From contig NC_088103.1 of the NCBI RefSeq assembly GCF_036370855.1, positions 34,017,904 to 34,081,903 on the forward strand: a DNA stretch of 64,000 nt. The letters run 5' to 3'. Made by a program: the position numbers and the translations under genes. The notes below the pieces were generated by a model. It saw only the letters and a program-made list of their open reading frames with translations. It was not told the DNA's origin and did not search any database. This document shows, piece by piece, positions 27,101 to 62,037 of this stretch. The number at the start of each line of letters is the position of its first letter. Positions within the stretch are counted from its first letter, which is position 1. The DNA comes from Dromaius novaehollandiae. Its lineage: Eukaryota > Chordata > Aves > Casuariiformes > Dromaiidae.

Positions 27101-28711
27101 AGTATCTTGTTTTGTCCATGTGACCTTTTTTGTGCCACAGTTCTTTCTTGAACATCATTATATTGAATGGATGTAACTGGACTGACGTATTATAGGGGAA
27201 CAGCAATGATGATAATACCTCCATCTTCCATCTTTTTACCAAGTCACTTTTCTTTGTTTTTTAATGTTGTCTATTGAGCAGTAAAAAGAGCTGGAAGTCT
27301 CACAAGGGGTGTAAGGAAATAAAAACTGGCACAGTGAGAGACTTTCAGTACAATATGAATGTCGATCCTTTAAAATCACAAATCATCTTTCTAAGAATTC
27401 ACTGTAGAATAAGGTCTCTTCAAGATAAGACTCAGCAGTGCTGTGGAGTTGGTATTTAAAGTATGTCCATCTGCATCTAAACGAGTAGCTCCAAGACAAT
27501 CAGATTATGCAGTAGTTACTTTGGTGAGAATATCGCCTAAGTGGAATGGAAACTTCATTTTGAGTCTAATATTAGACCCTGCTTTGGAAAATTCCTTTTA
27601 AATGATCACAAGCTGGGAATAGCAAAAGAATTTAACTTTCGACAGACAGCATTCACCAAGAATTTGTTTTTAACTGCTTATGTTGGTCCCTGGGAAAGCA
27701 GATGTGAAAATCTTACCAAAGTGAATTGACTTGACCTGATGCAATGTTTATATCAGTAGTTGATAAGTTTTCCTCCCTAGTCTAATTTGTTCAGGGTATT
27801 TTCATTCTTTGAGCATGAGCAAGTCTGGGTTGGAATACTTTGAATGCTTGCTGGTCTAATAATCTGAATCTTAAAGCACGCAGACATTATTGCCTATAAA
27901 GGGGTTTAAGCAAAGTTGAGCTATTTTGGTTATCTTCCACAGATGGGGACAAGTATCAGTTTTTGAAACTAACACAGAAGAATGTGAGAGAATATTACTT
28001 AATTCCTAATGTCTCGCAAAGCATGTTGAGATCTGCTGTGTTAATGCTTCAAAATGCCACTTGCGTTTGGTGAACTCCGTGAATGCAGACATCAATGCGT
28101 CCCTTTACGCAGCTTTACAAAGAAGTGACTTTCAATGGCAGCTATGGAAACTGGCTAGCACGGATGTCAAAGTGGATTCAAAGGGTCATGATATTCTCAT
28201 TATTCCTGTAGCAGAAAGGACTTCAGGAGTTATAGAATGCACTGTGAACCACGCACAGCTTAGGGATCTCTGGAGCTGCTAGTACATCTCATCATAGCTT
28301 TTCTCTTTGTTAAACAGACACTGTCTCTTTGAATATTTTAATTGATTAATTCCTAAGTAAGCCCCCGTCTATATAGCGTGTGTCTAAATAAATTATTTTT
28401 GCAGCAGGGAGGAGGAAAAGAGCAACTCATGGATCGGGTTGACCTCTTCTCCCCTAGCTCTGTCCTGTCCGCATGCTTCTGCGGTCTGGCTGTTGAGGCT
28501 GTTGTTTCCAAGTTTGAGAAGAACATGCATGGGAGCTCCCTGCAAAGGAGGACTCCGACCTGACCTTCTCATGCCAACGCATGAGACAAGAAGAGAAACA
28601 AGCATCAACAAAATAATGTAATGAATTTGATGCTAGGGTGACAGTTTCACTGGAGAAAGAGATTACGAAGAGAACATCAGTGTTTTTGACTGTTCTCCTT
28701 TAGTGTGTTAG

Positions 28712-51125
<22,414 letters not shown>

Positions 51126-53797
51126 GAGCTGACTCCCCACAACCCACCCATCCCATCTCCTCAGCAGGACCAGTCCTCGCTCCTTCCTGCCTCCTCCCTG
51201 AGTGTGAACACCGTTAGTATGTGCTTGCAACACTGTGCTGCATCCAGTGTTCTGAGACCAAAGACTTTTGCGTCCGTTCTGGGAGCAGAAGAGGAAGAAA
51301 CAGGAAGAAAGGAGCAAAGAGCAAGATAGAGAGACTAAAGCCCCAAGCGTACTTTGGGAATGGTGAGCCACCCTTGAGAACGATGAAAATACTTCTTGCA
51401 AAGTAGAATCATGTTTATTTTTTATCTGTATTTTGCACCCTTGTTGGGTTTTTCCTCCTCAAACACATATGGAGAAGTTTAAAAACTGCTCCGATTATTT
51501 TTTCAAGAGAGATCATGTTTTTAAAAAGTATTTTGCAGAGTTTTAAATTGTTTCTGTCCCTCCCCAACCTGAAGGAAGCTCTGTTGTGGTTTTGTAAATC
51601 GGCTCCAATGTCCTTAGACCTCTTTTCACCTCTCTCTGGTTCTTTTTGTTGCCCTGTTGAAGAAGTTAGTAACCGGTACTTGTATGTGTTTGTCTCCTAA
51701 AAGTGAGCAAGCTTCAAGGAACCTCTGGTTTCAGCCACCTGGAGGGTCAAGGGATGAGTATCATTGCATTCTTCCAGTTAAGTTTCAGGGAAGGAGTGGT
51801 TATTTTGGTATGTAATGATCTCTCAAATTTCAGAAGGTTTCTTTGTAAAACAGACAAAAGCATTGTTACACTTAGTTTTGTAACCTCCAAAAACTTTATG
51901 TATGTTGAAGATCATACTGGGGGGAAGGGATTAATTAGCAAAACAGCAGTCTTGCAAAATGAAAGCTGGGGTAGTTTTCCACAGCAGTGTAACTGGGTGA
52001 TTTTCCTTTGATGTTCCTGAGAACTGCATCATTAAGTTAACTCTGTGTACCCCAAAATGACAAACTTTAAATGGCCACGTGCTGTAATAGCCTGTGCACA
52101 GCTACCTTGGCCACAACAGACTCTCAGTCTTTGTTAAGTAACAGAGAGAACAATGGTCCCTGTTCCCCCCTTAAATCTCTAGTGTTAACAGAAAAGATGC
52201 TGCTACAGTTACGCCCAAAGTACATCCTCCAGGTGACAGTAAACCTCTGCCAGTGCAAGGATGGGCTCTGCTGAGGAGTCAGGACCATCCTGTCCTCTCC
52301 AAGAACTGACACAACTTTCCAGACGCGAGTGTATTGCACTTCAGGGATTCGGAGAGGTTCACTTCTGGGCTGTTCCCCAGCCACATTCCTTCCTTTGAGA
52401 GCATTCAGTGTATTTCCTTCTTTCTCTCTCTCCTTTTAACAGCCGTGTTAGGGATTACCATGGTAGCTGAACAGAGAGCCTCCCAGCAGGCTGCCATTAG
52501 TGCAGGACAGCCAGTGTCAAGCAGCGGAAACCAGTTCCTCCACCCTGAAAACCTGCATGTGGACTGGGTGCAAGAGAGACATACCCTGTGGCAGTTCTGC
52601 GTCACACCTCAGCATTCCTGCTCCCTCAAATGGACTTTAAGTCCCAGCCGGGTCCTCAAATGAAAAACACGTCCTCCCTCTCCTGGTTGTCGCCCTTTCC
52701 ATTGCCGCCTGAAACAAAATGTGAACATTGCCCTCAGTATTAGGTTTTGGAGAGAAGAACAAATGAGGCCCTGCGGTTTCTGGTTCAAGACTGTTCCATG
52801 GTCCTGGTTGTGTAGCATTTTCCCTCCTTTCTTTATGTGCAGATGATCTCATCTGACCCTCAAAGAAACCCCCGGTCCCAAATGCAACTGCCAGAGCTCT
52901 CTGTGTCCTGTCCCACATCTCTCCTGCTCTCTGTTTAGGGCAGGCACTTGCCTGTGAGTTCCCGTGGTCGGTCTTTGCAAGTGTTTCCTGGAAAGGTGCA
53001 ATATTTTGCTGCGGTAACTTCCTGCAGGAAATCAGTGTGTGTGGCTTTAGAGCAGATTTTGTGTGCATGTCTCTCACTTTCGCTCGCTCTTGGCTTCAGG
53101 AAGCAGCCCTAATTTTTGCTCTCCTCTCTGCAAAGGGCCACAGATGGATCCTGCAGGCCTGCTCCCTGAGAGCACCAGCATGGGAAAGATGTGCTTTCTT
53201 TCTTGGAAGGTGCAGCAGCCTGTAAGGGTGAAGTCCCCACAAGGGGGCATAGATATTCCATGGTATCTAATATGTGCATTGAGTGACAAGGAAACCGGGC
53301 CCTCAAACTTCGCTCTCATGTTCAGCATTTAGCCACTTTTTAAAATCACGGCTTTTCCCATCTAAAAGTGTTTCCTTAACCTCCAGCCTCGCACTGACAT
53401 GCCCCTGGCTGCACCAGCCCGCCATGTCCACCCCGGCTGTGCAACAGCCTGAGAGCACTCGGCTCAGCACCAGCCCGAGTTGGTCTCAGCCCTGCTCCTT
53501 CCTGGAGAGCTGCTCGTATTGCACCTTTCTCACAGAGCAAAGTGGTGAGATGTTACAGCGCTTGTCCTGGTGGGGCCAGTGACTTGCCCCCCCCACTTCT
53601 TATCTAGTGTTGCTGAATGTAAAAGTTTATTGAAAGTGTTTGACACAATGGTGAACCTGAGATGCAGTATCTTGTCAACCCTGCCAAAGAAGGGAAGGCT
53701 CAAGTCGAGGCAGCTCGCTCTCCGGGATGAGGTTGCTTGCTCGATCTTACTTCTGCTTCTTATGTCAGGTTGTGGATTTGTTTCAGTGTCTGTTTCC

Positions 53798-53817
53798 ATT
53801 AAAAAAAAAAAAAAAAA
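53798..53817 (+). promoter_or_regulatory. Possible proximal poly(A) signal ATTAAA fused to an A17 run
   Basis: ATTAAA at 53798-53803 runs directly into seventeen consecutive A residues. It could be a weaker proximal poly(A) signal of CNNM2. Equally, it could be only a genomic A-tract that would cause false oligo-dT priming. The downstream sequence is modestly U-rich. Confidence 0.3.
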
Positions 53818-55236
53818 GCCTATTTTTCCAACCAAAGCCATGCAATCCCGAAGCAAATACCTCCTGCTTCTGCCCGTGCCGCACTGTTCTAAAATCTGCA
53901 GGCAATTTTTGCATGACTGTTTCTCATCATTTGTACAGTTCCAATAATGGAAAGTGAAATAATTTCCATAAAAATAGTTGATTATAGATGTGTTTCATAT
54001 GGAAAATATGTACCTGACCCAGAGGGGTTAGGAGCTGCTACTACTAATTTGCTTGAAGAGCAGGGCATGGTCCTCTCCACAGAGGGGAAAAATCCAGTCT
54101 CCCTGTTCTCAGGGTATTTACAGTTTTACTGTTTAACAGACGAAAGGGGTTCCCAGCCCTCGTGGTGGGAACCTACATAAATAGAGGAGCCCTGTGCCCG
54201 TCTCAGGGTTACTTCTGAGACTCTGGACAGTGTTTGCAAATGCAAGGACTTGGCTTTCCCTACTGTAATGGAAATGCCTTGGCTTCTGCATCTGTACTGA
54301 TGCAGGAGGTGTCCTACCAGGTTCTTCTGGCTTGCTGGTTGCCTCTCTGCGTTCAAGTGGGCTCTGATGCTGGATTTCGTGCCGCGGTGCCATGTGTACG
54401 CGTGGCAGAGCTGTCAGTCATTGCTGTGGTACAGGGCACCAGCTGATGGCTTTGGGAATTGCTGGACTTGACCTCAGACCATGGCAAGGCTTTGACTTGT
54501 GAGAAGGATACTGCATCTTCGTTTGTCAACTCCTATTGCCTTCGTTGTTCACCTTGTCTGTCTGCCTCCAGGTACAGGCAGAGGGGCAGATGATGACCTG
54601 TTGGCTTGGGGGGCTGGGAGGGCATCTAGCCATGGTTTCTACTGTCAATACAATTTTGCACAAAAGTTCTTTGAAGTGAGGTTTTCAACACTAATATCTT
54701 AAATGCATAACTGTGAATTATAACTTTTACACTCCTGTTGGTTGAATTTCTTTTAAATGAAATGAACCTGAATCTATTGTAACTATGATTTATTTTTTTT
54801 TAATTGTGTGTATTGCCAAACCTTTGTAAAGAGTGAAGGAATGTTCTTGCTTTCCAATGAGAATCTTTCTCCAAACAAGACTGACTCTGGCGACACGGAG
54901 ATCATACGAAGCACACTAGCTCTGAGTGGGGAGGGGCTCGGGGGCAGCTTAGCAAACCAACATTGTCTTCTCTGTAGACCCCAAGCTCAGAGCATCCAGA
55001 GTTTACAAAGTGCTTGTTGTTTTATTCCCTATTTGTCTACTCCCTAAAATCCATATGCAGTTGAAGAAGAGCTCAGGACCGGGGTGTCCCCGAGCGGGGT
55101 GAAGGTCCAGACGAGGGATGTCGGCAGAGAGGTAGGGTGTGAGCAGGGCTGGTTGGAGAAGTGGGGGGACCCCGAAAGCTGGCATGGCCAGGAGAGCCTC
55201 CAGTTACACCTGACAGAGCTGCATGGGACAAGTCTT

Positions 55237-55252
55237 CCCCCCCCCCCCCCCC
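55237..55252 (+). repeat. C16 homopolymer in putative CNNM2 3' UTR
   Basis: Sixteen uninterrupted C residues. If transcribed, this is a poly(C)-protein binding tract; the opposite strand is G16. Confidence 0.95.
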
Positions 55253-56843
55253 GCTCCAAACCTTTATTCATGTATAGCTCCCTCTCATGCTCTCTCTGCC
55301 CCGCGCACGCCTGCCTGCTCCTGCTGCAGGCCGACCAGGGCCCAGCCAATGCCGTGACCTGGTTGAAGCCTGCCCCAGCACCTGCGTTAGCTGCGGCCAG
55401 CAGTGGTTGTGCTCCCCATGCAGGCTCATCCTTTCTCAGGCTTGCGGTACCATTACTTGTCCTTTAAGGAGCAAAGTGAGCCAAGTTTGGGAGTGTTTCA
55501 GCTGTTGGGGAGGAGAGCTGCACCCCGCGGCAGGCGGGAGGTGGCTACGCCTGGGGACCTGGCTGGGAGCATGGCTTGCCCGTCTTGGGCTCCCTTTAAA
55601 GAGACACCAGCCGCTCGTTTGGCGTTGTTCTCTGTGGTCTGTTCCTCTTCTGTTCTCCTAGACTTATATTCCTTTTTTTCCTCACCGCAGGGTTTTTTTT
55701 CTTCTTTTCTTTAAGTGCCTTTTTGTGCAGTTGGAGCTGGCAAGAGTAGGAGTCTCAGGATATGGCCCTCTGCACTCACCTCAGACCTGGAGAAGGCGCG
55801 GGGGGAGCAGGGTGAGTTGCTGCTCAGCCGTCAGGGCCCTGCACAGATGGGGATGTGCTTTTGGCAGCGGTGATGTAGGGCTCAAGTCAGCTCAGAGGAA
55901 AGAAAACCAAAGAGGTAGCTGTGTGCAAAGGGCTGCTCAGGCAGCAGTGGTGCTTCCTGTGATCTCCGCAGAGCTCAGCCGAGGGGGCGCTGGGGTGGGG
56001 ACGGCGAAGAGCAGCGCTGTCTCCTCGCAAGCATCCTGTGTAAGTACCATACGTAGCGGGGAATACAGCCGTGTTCTCTGGGAGCGGTTGGGACATGCAT
56101 CTTCCTTGTGCTGAAATAGAGTATCTATAGAAATCATTCCCACCTGAAAGATGTACCATATTTTATATGATACCTAATACACACATCTGTGGTTTTAAAA
56201 CTAGTACCTGTGTACCAGTTGTCAAGTTATCCAGTGTCTGGATTGCCAGTAGGAAACTGGGGCTGGGCAGGGAGGGGAATAATGCTATAAAGTGTGTCTC
56301 TTGTGATGCTGACTCGAGACTTCGTCCCGAAGGTGGCTGGCCAGCGATGAGGTGATCCTGCGCTTGTACCATACGCTTTGAGGTGCAAAGCTGGCACACG
56401 GCCGAAAACCAGCGTGTGCTGAAAGGCTCTGGGTGATGCAGACCCTGGCTTGCTGCACATCTCGCTGCCCTGGCTTTACACTGTGGCTTTAAGTAGACCC
56501 AAAGAAGTACCTGGTCCTTGGATACTGAGGGTTGTTTTGGTCCAACAGTGAAATGATGAGCTTAACACGTGTGACCAAAGGCCAGGCGTCTTGTCGCGGC
56601 ATAAAGGAGAGCAGCCTTCATCCTGACTTGAGCGGCAGAGAGGACAAGCACTGCGCTACCAGCTTAGCTAGAAAGCTGCCCTCATCCCTGCTCTGCCGTG
56701 TGCTGGGTCCGTTGGTTGCGGCTCTCTCGTTGCTGTGATCTCTGTGGCAACGCTGGCCCCATTCCCGTGCATCTGCAGCACAGACGCTGTTAGTGGAGCG
56801 CGGCACGGAAGAACCTGAAACATCCGCTAGCTTCCCATAGACT

Positions 56844-56867
56844 CCCCCCCCCCCCCCCCCCCCCCCC
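56844..56867 (+). repeat. C24 homopolymer in putative CNNM2 3' UTR
   Basis: Twenty-four uninterrupted C residues, the longest mononucleotide C run in the window. The length may be unstable or affected by sequencing error. Confidence 0.9.
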
Positions 56868-59634
56868 ACTCCGAATAATCCTGCTCGGTGTCTTGCTCTC
56901 CTCCTGGAGGCTGGCGTCACACAAGGCTGTGCTCCTCCTCCTTTTCGTTTCACTGCAGTGGCCCTGAGGCCGCGTCTGAGCGAGGGGACGCTATCGCTGC
57001 AGGTCCAAAGCGGTACGGTTGAATTTCTCAGTCAGGTTTTGCATGTTTGCTGCTCTTTTATGTTACAAGCTGGAAGCTGGACCTGGGGAGGCCAGAGCAT
57101 TCCCTAGGGAAAAGCACGAGAGGCCAGGTTATCCCAGCCCCTTTCCCCGAGTCGCGGGGAAGGGAAGGGGGTGCTGGAAAGCTGCCTCCAGCCCCTTGCA
57201 TGGTACGGATGGCAGAGGGAGGTGTTTCACAGGTCAGTAGCACCAAACTGTGTCAAAGTGGCTTGTCATGGTGTCCTCATTATCCTCAGGTCAGCCTCAG
57301 TGACGCTTCTGCACCTTGGCGGTAAGGTACTCAAAGCTGCTGATTTTCTGTCTTCAACTGAAAAACACTTTTTCCTTTGGGCCCTGTTTTCCCTTGAGCA
57401 GAGCCGATAACTGGAATCCAGCAGAGCAAAGCGCCCCGTCTGCTCCCACCCTTCCAGTGCCAGCCCCCGATTTCCGGTTACCAAAGCGCTTGATGTTTAA
57501 TCCTTCCCCCAGAAGGAGAGGTTTAGCCGTTCTCAAAAGAAACTGCCTGTTGTAGGGTCTGGCTTAGAGGTTCGTAGGCTGTCGTGAGCCCGAGGCCCAA
57601 AGAAGTGCCTGAAACGTGCAGAGGCTGCAGGCAGCTCTGGTGCTTGGGAGGAGCATTTGATGGGCTCAGGTCAGTGGCTCCATGGTCATTTCTCATCCTC
57701 AAAGCGGTAGAGACTGAAGGGAAGCTGGTTATGGTGTTTGTCAGGTAGGAAGGACTTGTCCCAACATTTAGTGCTTGGTGGAGCTATCTGGCGTCACGTT
57801 TTGGCAGCTGTGAGACTGCAGAACTTAAAAAAGGAGGGTTTTACCCTCTGGGCATCACTGTTGTACCAAATCCTTCCAAATTCAAGTGAGAAAGTTGTTG
57901 GTCTCAGACCAGTAGCCTGGATTGTCAGCCTCTAGCTGAAAGTGCCAATATTGCATGGATGCCTTCCGGACTCATCCAAAGATGCGTGTGGGAGCATGGA
58001 GGGGACTCGCAGCCGACTCCTCTCTTCCCAGAAGCGACAGGCTGGCTGTGCCACGGTCAGCCCCAGCGCGGCTCCTGCTCTAACCTCTCAGGTCCCCGCA
58101 GGTTGAGCCGAGCGGGTTTGGCCGGTGGATTTTGACCTAGGGTACGTGTCCTGCCTCATGCTGGCTTGGACTTGGTAAAGCAGCTCTCTGTGACTGCTGC
58201 TCTTGGCTTGGCGATACCCATGTCTCCTGTTCTTGCTGAGGTTTAGCTGAGCTCACAGGAAGACAGGAGGGGACTGCGCAGCCACCCCGTGGGCTGCCGG
58301 GCAGGAATGGGCGATGCTGCCCCAATCCTGTCTCCACTCCTCGTGCTAAGCTCCTGAGGAGGGTGGGAGATGTTGCTCAAGGAGTCGCTTTCCTCTGCCT
58401 CCCCTGCAGACTCGGTGTGAAATCTGGAGAGCGGAAACCCATCAGGACCCCCAGCACCAACAACCCAACCACGTTTTATCCGTGTTCTCTGAGCTGCCAG
58501 GTGGGAGGGTGGCTTGCGAGCAGGTTAGGGCTGGGCCCTGCTGGGGGAACCGCAAGGCTGTTGGGTGGTTTTCTTCTCCAACACACACAGCTGAAGATCA
58601 AAGCTGGATAACTGAATCACGGGGCAAACGTCCAGATGCCAAATACATTGAATCTGAAAACCCAAATACTTGAGAATACGTCCCTGCGTCACGTGGAAGC
58701 CATGAACAGCTGGTTCTCTGCAACCAGCAGTCTCTAAAACCAAACCTTTCTCCTGTATTTAATCCTGTTCTGGAAAACCTGTACCTATATCGAAGTTTGC
58801 ACAGGATCTTTTCCTGACTCCCATTCATGAAACCTTTATTTTCCCCCTGTGTTCAGAAGCTTTGCAGTTCGCCCTTTAAAATGTGTTTCCGTGGCTATGT
58901 GAACCCACCCAGCTTCTTTAGGTTACGCTGCCAATCCTAGGTCTCTTCACTGCGTCTTATTTTCCATCATAGATGGTCTTTGCTAATTGTATCATATTGT
59001 ACATTACTTTGGGTTTTCAGAGTTGTAGTATTCTGACTACAGTATTTCCAATTGTGTACATAAACCTGAATAAGCACAACTGAAATCCATGAATGAAGTG
59101 TATACGTTTCATATACTGATTGTCATACAAATGAATTTTATAATTATTCCAATTTTGTTGTAGATTTCCAATCTTTCCTATTTATTTTGTACCAGATTTA
59201 TTTGTATATTTTGTGATTTTGTTTAAAGCATTTTGTTTATTTCTATTCTTTTTAGATAAATGATGATTTTTTTTCTGTTGAACATTCCAGTTTATGCATT
59301 TTTCCCTCCTCCATGCTTCCCCCTCATTTCAAAGGGATGGATTTTGGCATGCGGGTGGTGGGGCTGATGTTGGTGATCCTGGACCCAGATCTTTGCAGAT
59401 CATAAATTGCTGTCGGCACATTAACAGTCTTTTATCTCCGCTTTAGTTGTCGAGAGCCATGGAGGGGCCAGATCCTGTTCCCCGTAGAGCCAGGTCTTGC
59501 TCTTTGCTTTGGTGGGTCTGGGCCCATGAATCCTCGAGCCAGGGAGGAGAGCTGGGAAGTTGGTGGTAATGGACAGCAGCTGACTTTCTCTTTCTGAAGT
59601 GTTCCCTCAACAGCAGTGGTCTTTTTCTTCCACT

Positions 59635-59640
59635 AATAAA
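59635..59640 (+). promoter_or_regulatory. CNNM2: Distal poly(A) signal of CNNM2
   Basis: A canonical AATAAA follows a U-rich stretch (about 59620-59630). It is followed 30-65 bases later by a GU-rich element containing TTTGTTTGTCTGG and several TGTC units. Cleavage would fall near 59655-59662. The spacing and the downstream element make this the best plus-strand 3' end in the window. Confidence 0.7.
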
Positions 59641-59660
59641 AATCCCTTATTTACAACCTT

Positions 59661-61920
59661 CTCTATATATCCTGTTTGTTTGTCTGGAAGTGTGAGCACT
59701 GTCTGTCTGTCTGTAGCACGTGGTCCTGCCAGGTGGTGCATGAGCCTCTCTGGGGTCACCAGCGAGGGACGTGCCTGGTGGCAGCGGCTGCTCCTCGCAG
59801 CGGGTGCTTGGCGCTGCCGAATGCACCAAACCCTGGGGAGGGTCCCAGGCTGCCACCAGGCCCCGAGGGAGAGGGGCTTCCCCAGGGTGGAGCCCTTGTG
59901 GAGGCAGGTTTCAGTCTCGATTGTGATTGCTAATACCAGCGTTTTCCAAAGCAGCCCTGAAAATCAGAGGAAAGAGGGATTTATTGGATCTGAGCTGCCA
60001 ACGGAGAATTACACCTTCTTCTCTGTTGTCCGTCCCTCTTTGGCATTTCTCTGGCCACATATTTTTTAATCCTCTCTGCTCCCTGGGGTGAGGCCATGCT
60101 GCGGGGCATCTCCTGCACAGATGGGGAGGATGAAAAGGCCAAACGCAGCTGGCCCAGCATCTGCGGGAGCCTGGCCGCAGGGCAGGAGCAGCATCTGGAG
60201 CTGACACCGCTCTGCTGTGGGGCCTGCAGCTCTCCCAAAGCCACCAGCAGCAGCACGGACAGGTGACATGGTGCTCCTGCAAGGACGGACCCCGGTGCCT
60301 CTGGATCTGCAGGTATAAGGGCTCCCTGGGCATAATGGCCAGTACGCACGTGTTGGGTGCCTTGCAGTCTCGGTGACCTCTTGTGAATGCAGGTTATTAA
60401 ATCCTGGGAGACTCTTCCCCACCCCAGCCTACTGCTCAGGTAGCTCTGCTTGTGAGAGCTCCGCAGCCCAGCTGTCCCCATGGGGGTCCTGCTGGAGGTG
60501 AGCACCCCGTTGGCCATATCTAGCATGGGTTGTTGTCTGTGCATATACAAAACTGCCTTTTTGAGGTACTCGGCAGATGCGCCAAGTCCTGCCACTGGCA
60601 ATAGCTGCTTGCCGGCGCCTGCAGCTTGGGGCAAGGGCAGTGGGGGCGTTTCACTGCGGGGCCAGGGAGGACTGTGGTTCATGTTGACTTTTGCTCGGGG
60701 CATTGCAGAGCTGGTTTGCAGTGCGGGGACGGCCAGGCTGTTGGTGTAGTGAGGCCACGGGAGTGTGTCGGGCGTTACAGGATGGAGGTGCTGGCAGGTG
60801 CTTGAAAACGGGGCTGTGGCTGTGTCCCCTGGGCTGGCCTGGGGATGAAGCTCTGCCCTTGCTCTTGCTTGGTGCTTTCCTACTGCAGCACCGTCTTGAG
60901 CTGCTGTAGATCAGGCAGAGCTGTGTGAGGCCCCGGCAGCGAGTGGAGGCTGGGTAGCCATCAGCTCCGGCCTGCTGCTTTCCCACCATCTCGGGAGGGT
61001 CAAATATTTTCCATTGCTCCAGCCTTGAAGAGTCTTTTCCCCATCGCTGTCAGAAATAGCCCTGGGCTGAGAGTGAGCTATTTGTGGCGACCAGTTAGGC
61101 CGGAGGAATGCTAGGAGCTTCCCCGGCCTCCCTTCCTGCAGCCACACGCCCTCCCCAGCTGCTGAGCTAAAGCTGAAAAAATTCAAGTGGCTGTACTTGG
61201 CAAAAACGATGTTTAAACATAGCAAAGCCCAGCATGGCCTTTAGTGAAAGGGCTCGGGAACAGCTCTGCAACCCCGTCCTGCCCTGGGGCACCCGGAGGC
61301 TGTGGGCTGGTGAGCCGGCGATGAGCTTTGGCTGTGCTCCAGCCCCCAATGTGAAGGGGCTCAGAGCCAGCGCTGGGATTTGGGGCTTGCGGTTGCCACA
61401 GAAGCTTTGGCTGTTGGGGGTTGGCCACCTCAAGCCTCCCTTTAGCTTCTGCTTTTTGATTTAGCACTCGGGGCACTTGGTACCAAATTTCCTTCTGTCG
61501 TGGCACTGATGTCACCAGTGCCCAGGCTCTTCCAGCCTGGTTTTTGGTTTATGCGAGATGCTCACGTGAGAGCTGAGTGCGGGCAGCCGATTCCTCCCTG
61601 TACAGCAGCGCGCAGGTGCAGCGCTGGGCTGCTGCCGCTCAGGCGGGGGAAGCAGCTGGGGGGGATTGGGCCTGGGGGTGGTGGGTGCCGACTCCACAGG
61701 GAGCTGGGCCTTGCCGCAGCCCTCGTTGTTGTCACCGGGCCTGACCCAAATTCGCTTCCACTTCTCAGCAATGCTAAATAACCACTTCTGGGAGCTACTT
61801 TCCCTCTTCCCTGGCCCACTGGCCAGGCCCCTCCGGGGCAGGTGGGGAGCCTGGCCCCGGCGCCCCCCCACCGCCTCCAGTACAACCCTCATGGTCTCAG
61901 CGATGCACCACAAAGCACCA
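59661..61920. other. Intergenic gap between convergent CNNM2 and NT5C2
   Basis: About 2.3 kb of GC-rich DNA separates the inferred 3' ends of the two genes. It has several overlapping open frames, including a 240-codon minus-strand frame at 59981-60703 with no recognisable domain. GC richness that removes stop codons explains these. A run of G-tracts at 61645-61685 could form a G-quadruplex. No RNA gene or mobile element is recognised. Confidence 0.6.
61658..61685 (+). other. G-quadruplex-type motif downstream of NT5C2
   Basis: G-tracts of 7, 3, 5 and 3 with loops of 3, 3 and 4 bases lie on the plus strand. A further G5 tract lies 8 bases upstream. The motif is about 250 bases past the NT5C2 cleavage site, on the template strand for NT5C2 transcription. 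Confidence 0.55.
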
Positions 61921-61943
61921 GGCACTTATTAGAAACATCATGA

Positions 61944-61949
61944 TTTATT
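61944..61949 (-). promoter_or_regulatory. NT5C2: Poly(A) signal of NT5C2
   Basis: The plus strand reads TTTATT, so the minus strand has AATAAA. It has a TGTA element just upstream on the minus strand and, after 20-25 bases, a GU-rich segment of the form ggtgctttgtggtg. Cleavage is expected near 61922-61930. It is the only canonical signal seen downstream of the NT5C2 stop within this UTR. Confidence 0.75.
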
Positions 61950-62004
61950 GACTTGTACAACTGCCACTTTGGCAGCAGTTTCCTGCTCAGATGTTGGTGG
62001 TTGG

Positions 62005-62037
62005 TTTTTTTTTTTTTTTTTTTTTTCTTCTTCTTCT
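62005..62037. repeat. T22 plus CTT repeats in NT5C2 3' UTR
   Basis: The plus strand has T22 followed by cttcttcttct. On the NT5C2 sense strand this is an AGA repeat running into A22, about 60 bases upstream of the poly(A) signal, and so it is a likely internal-priming site. Confidence 0.9.

Larger units (their letters stand above)
51126..59660 (+). other. CNNM2: Putative CNNM2 3' UTR (about 8.5 kb)
   Basis: No gene-like open frame follows the CNNM2 stop, and the first convincing canonical poly(A) signal on this strand is AATAAA at 59635. The inferred UTR has an AT-rich proximal part (51400-52080), mixed sequence with an A17 run (53801-53817), a GC-rich middle with poly(C) tracts of 16 and 24, and a strongly AT-rich distal block (about 58860-59300) that includes a Pumilio-type TGTACATA at 59055-59062. 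Shorter isoforms ending near 53.8 kb or 54.8 kb are possible. The boundary is inferred from the signal and not from transcript data. Confidence 0.55.

Noticed and set aside
27205..27240. ATGATGA motif that could be a C/D-box snoRNA C box
   Set aside because: No matching D box, terminal stem or guide element was found nearby.
28061..28282. 73-codon plus frame about 640 bases upstream of CNNM2 exon 2
   Set aside because: No good flanking splice sites in phase and no similarity to CNNM2; other CNNM2 orthologues go straight from exon 1 to the exon at 28920.
59981..60703. 240-codon minus-strand open frame, the longest in the window
   Set aside because: It lies in GC-rich intergenic DNA with overlapping frames on both strands, has no recognisable domain, and its Pro/Ser/Ala/Arg/Leu-rich composition reflects base composition.
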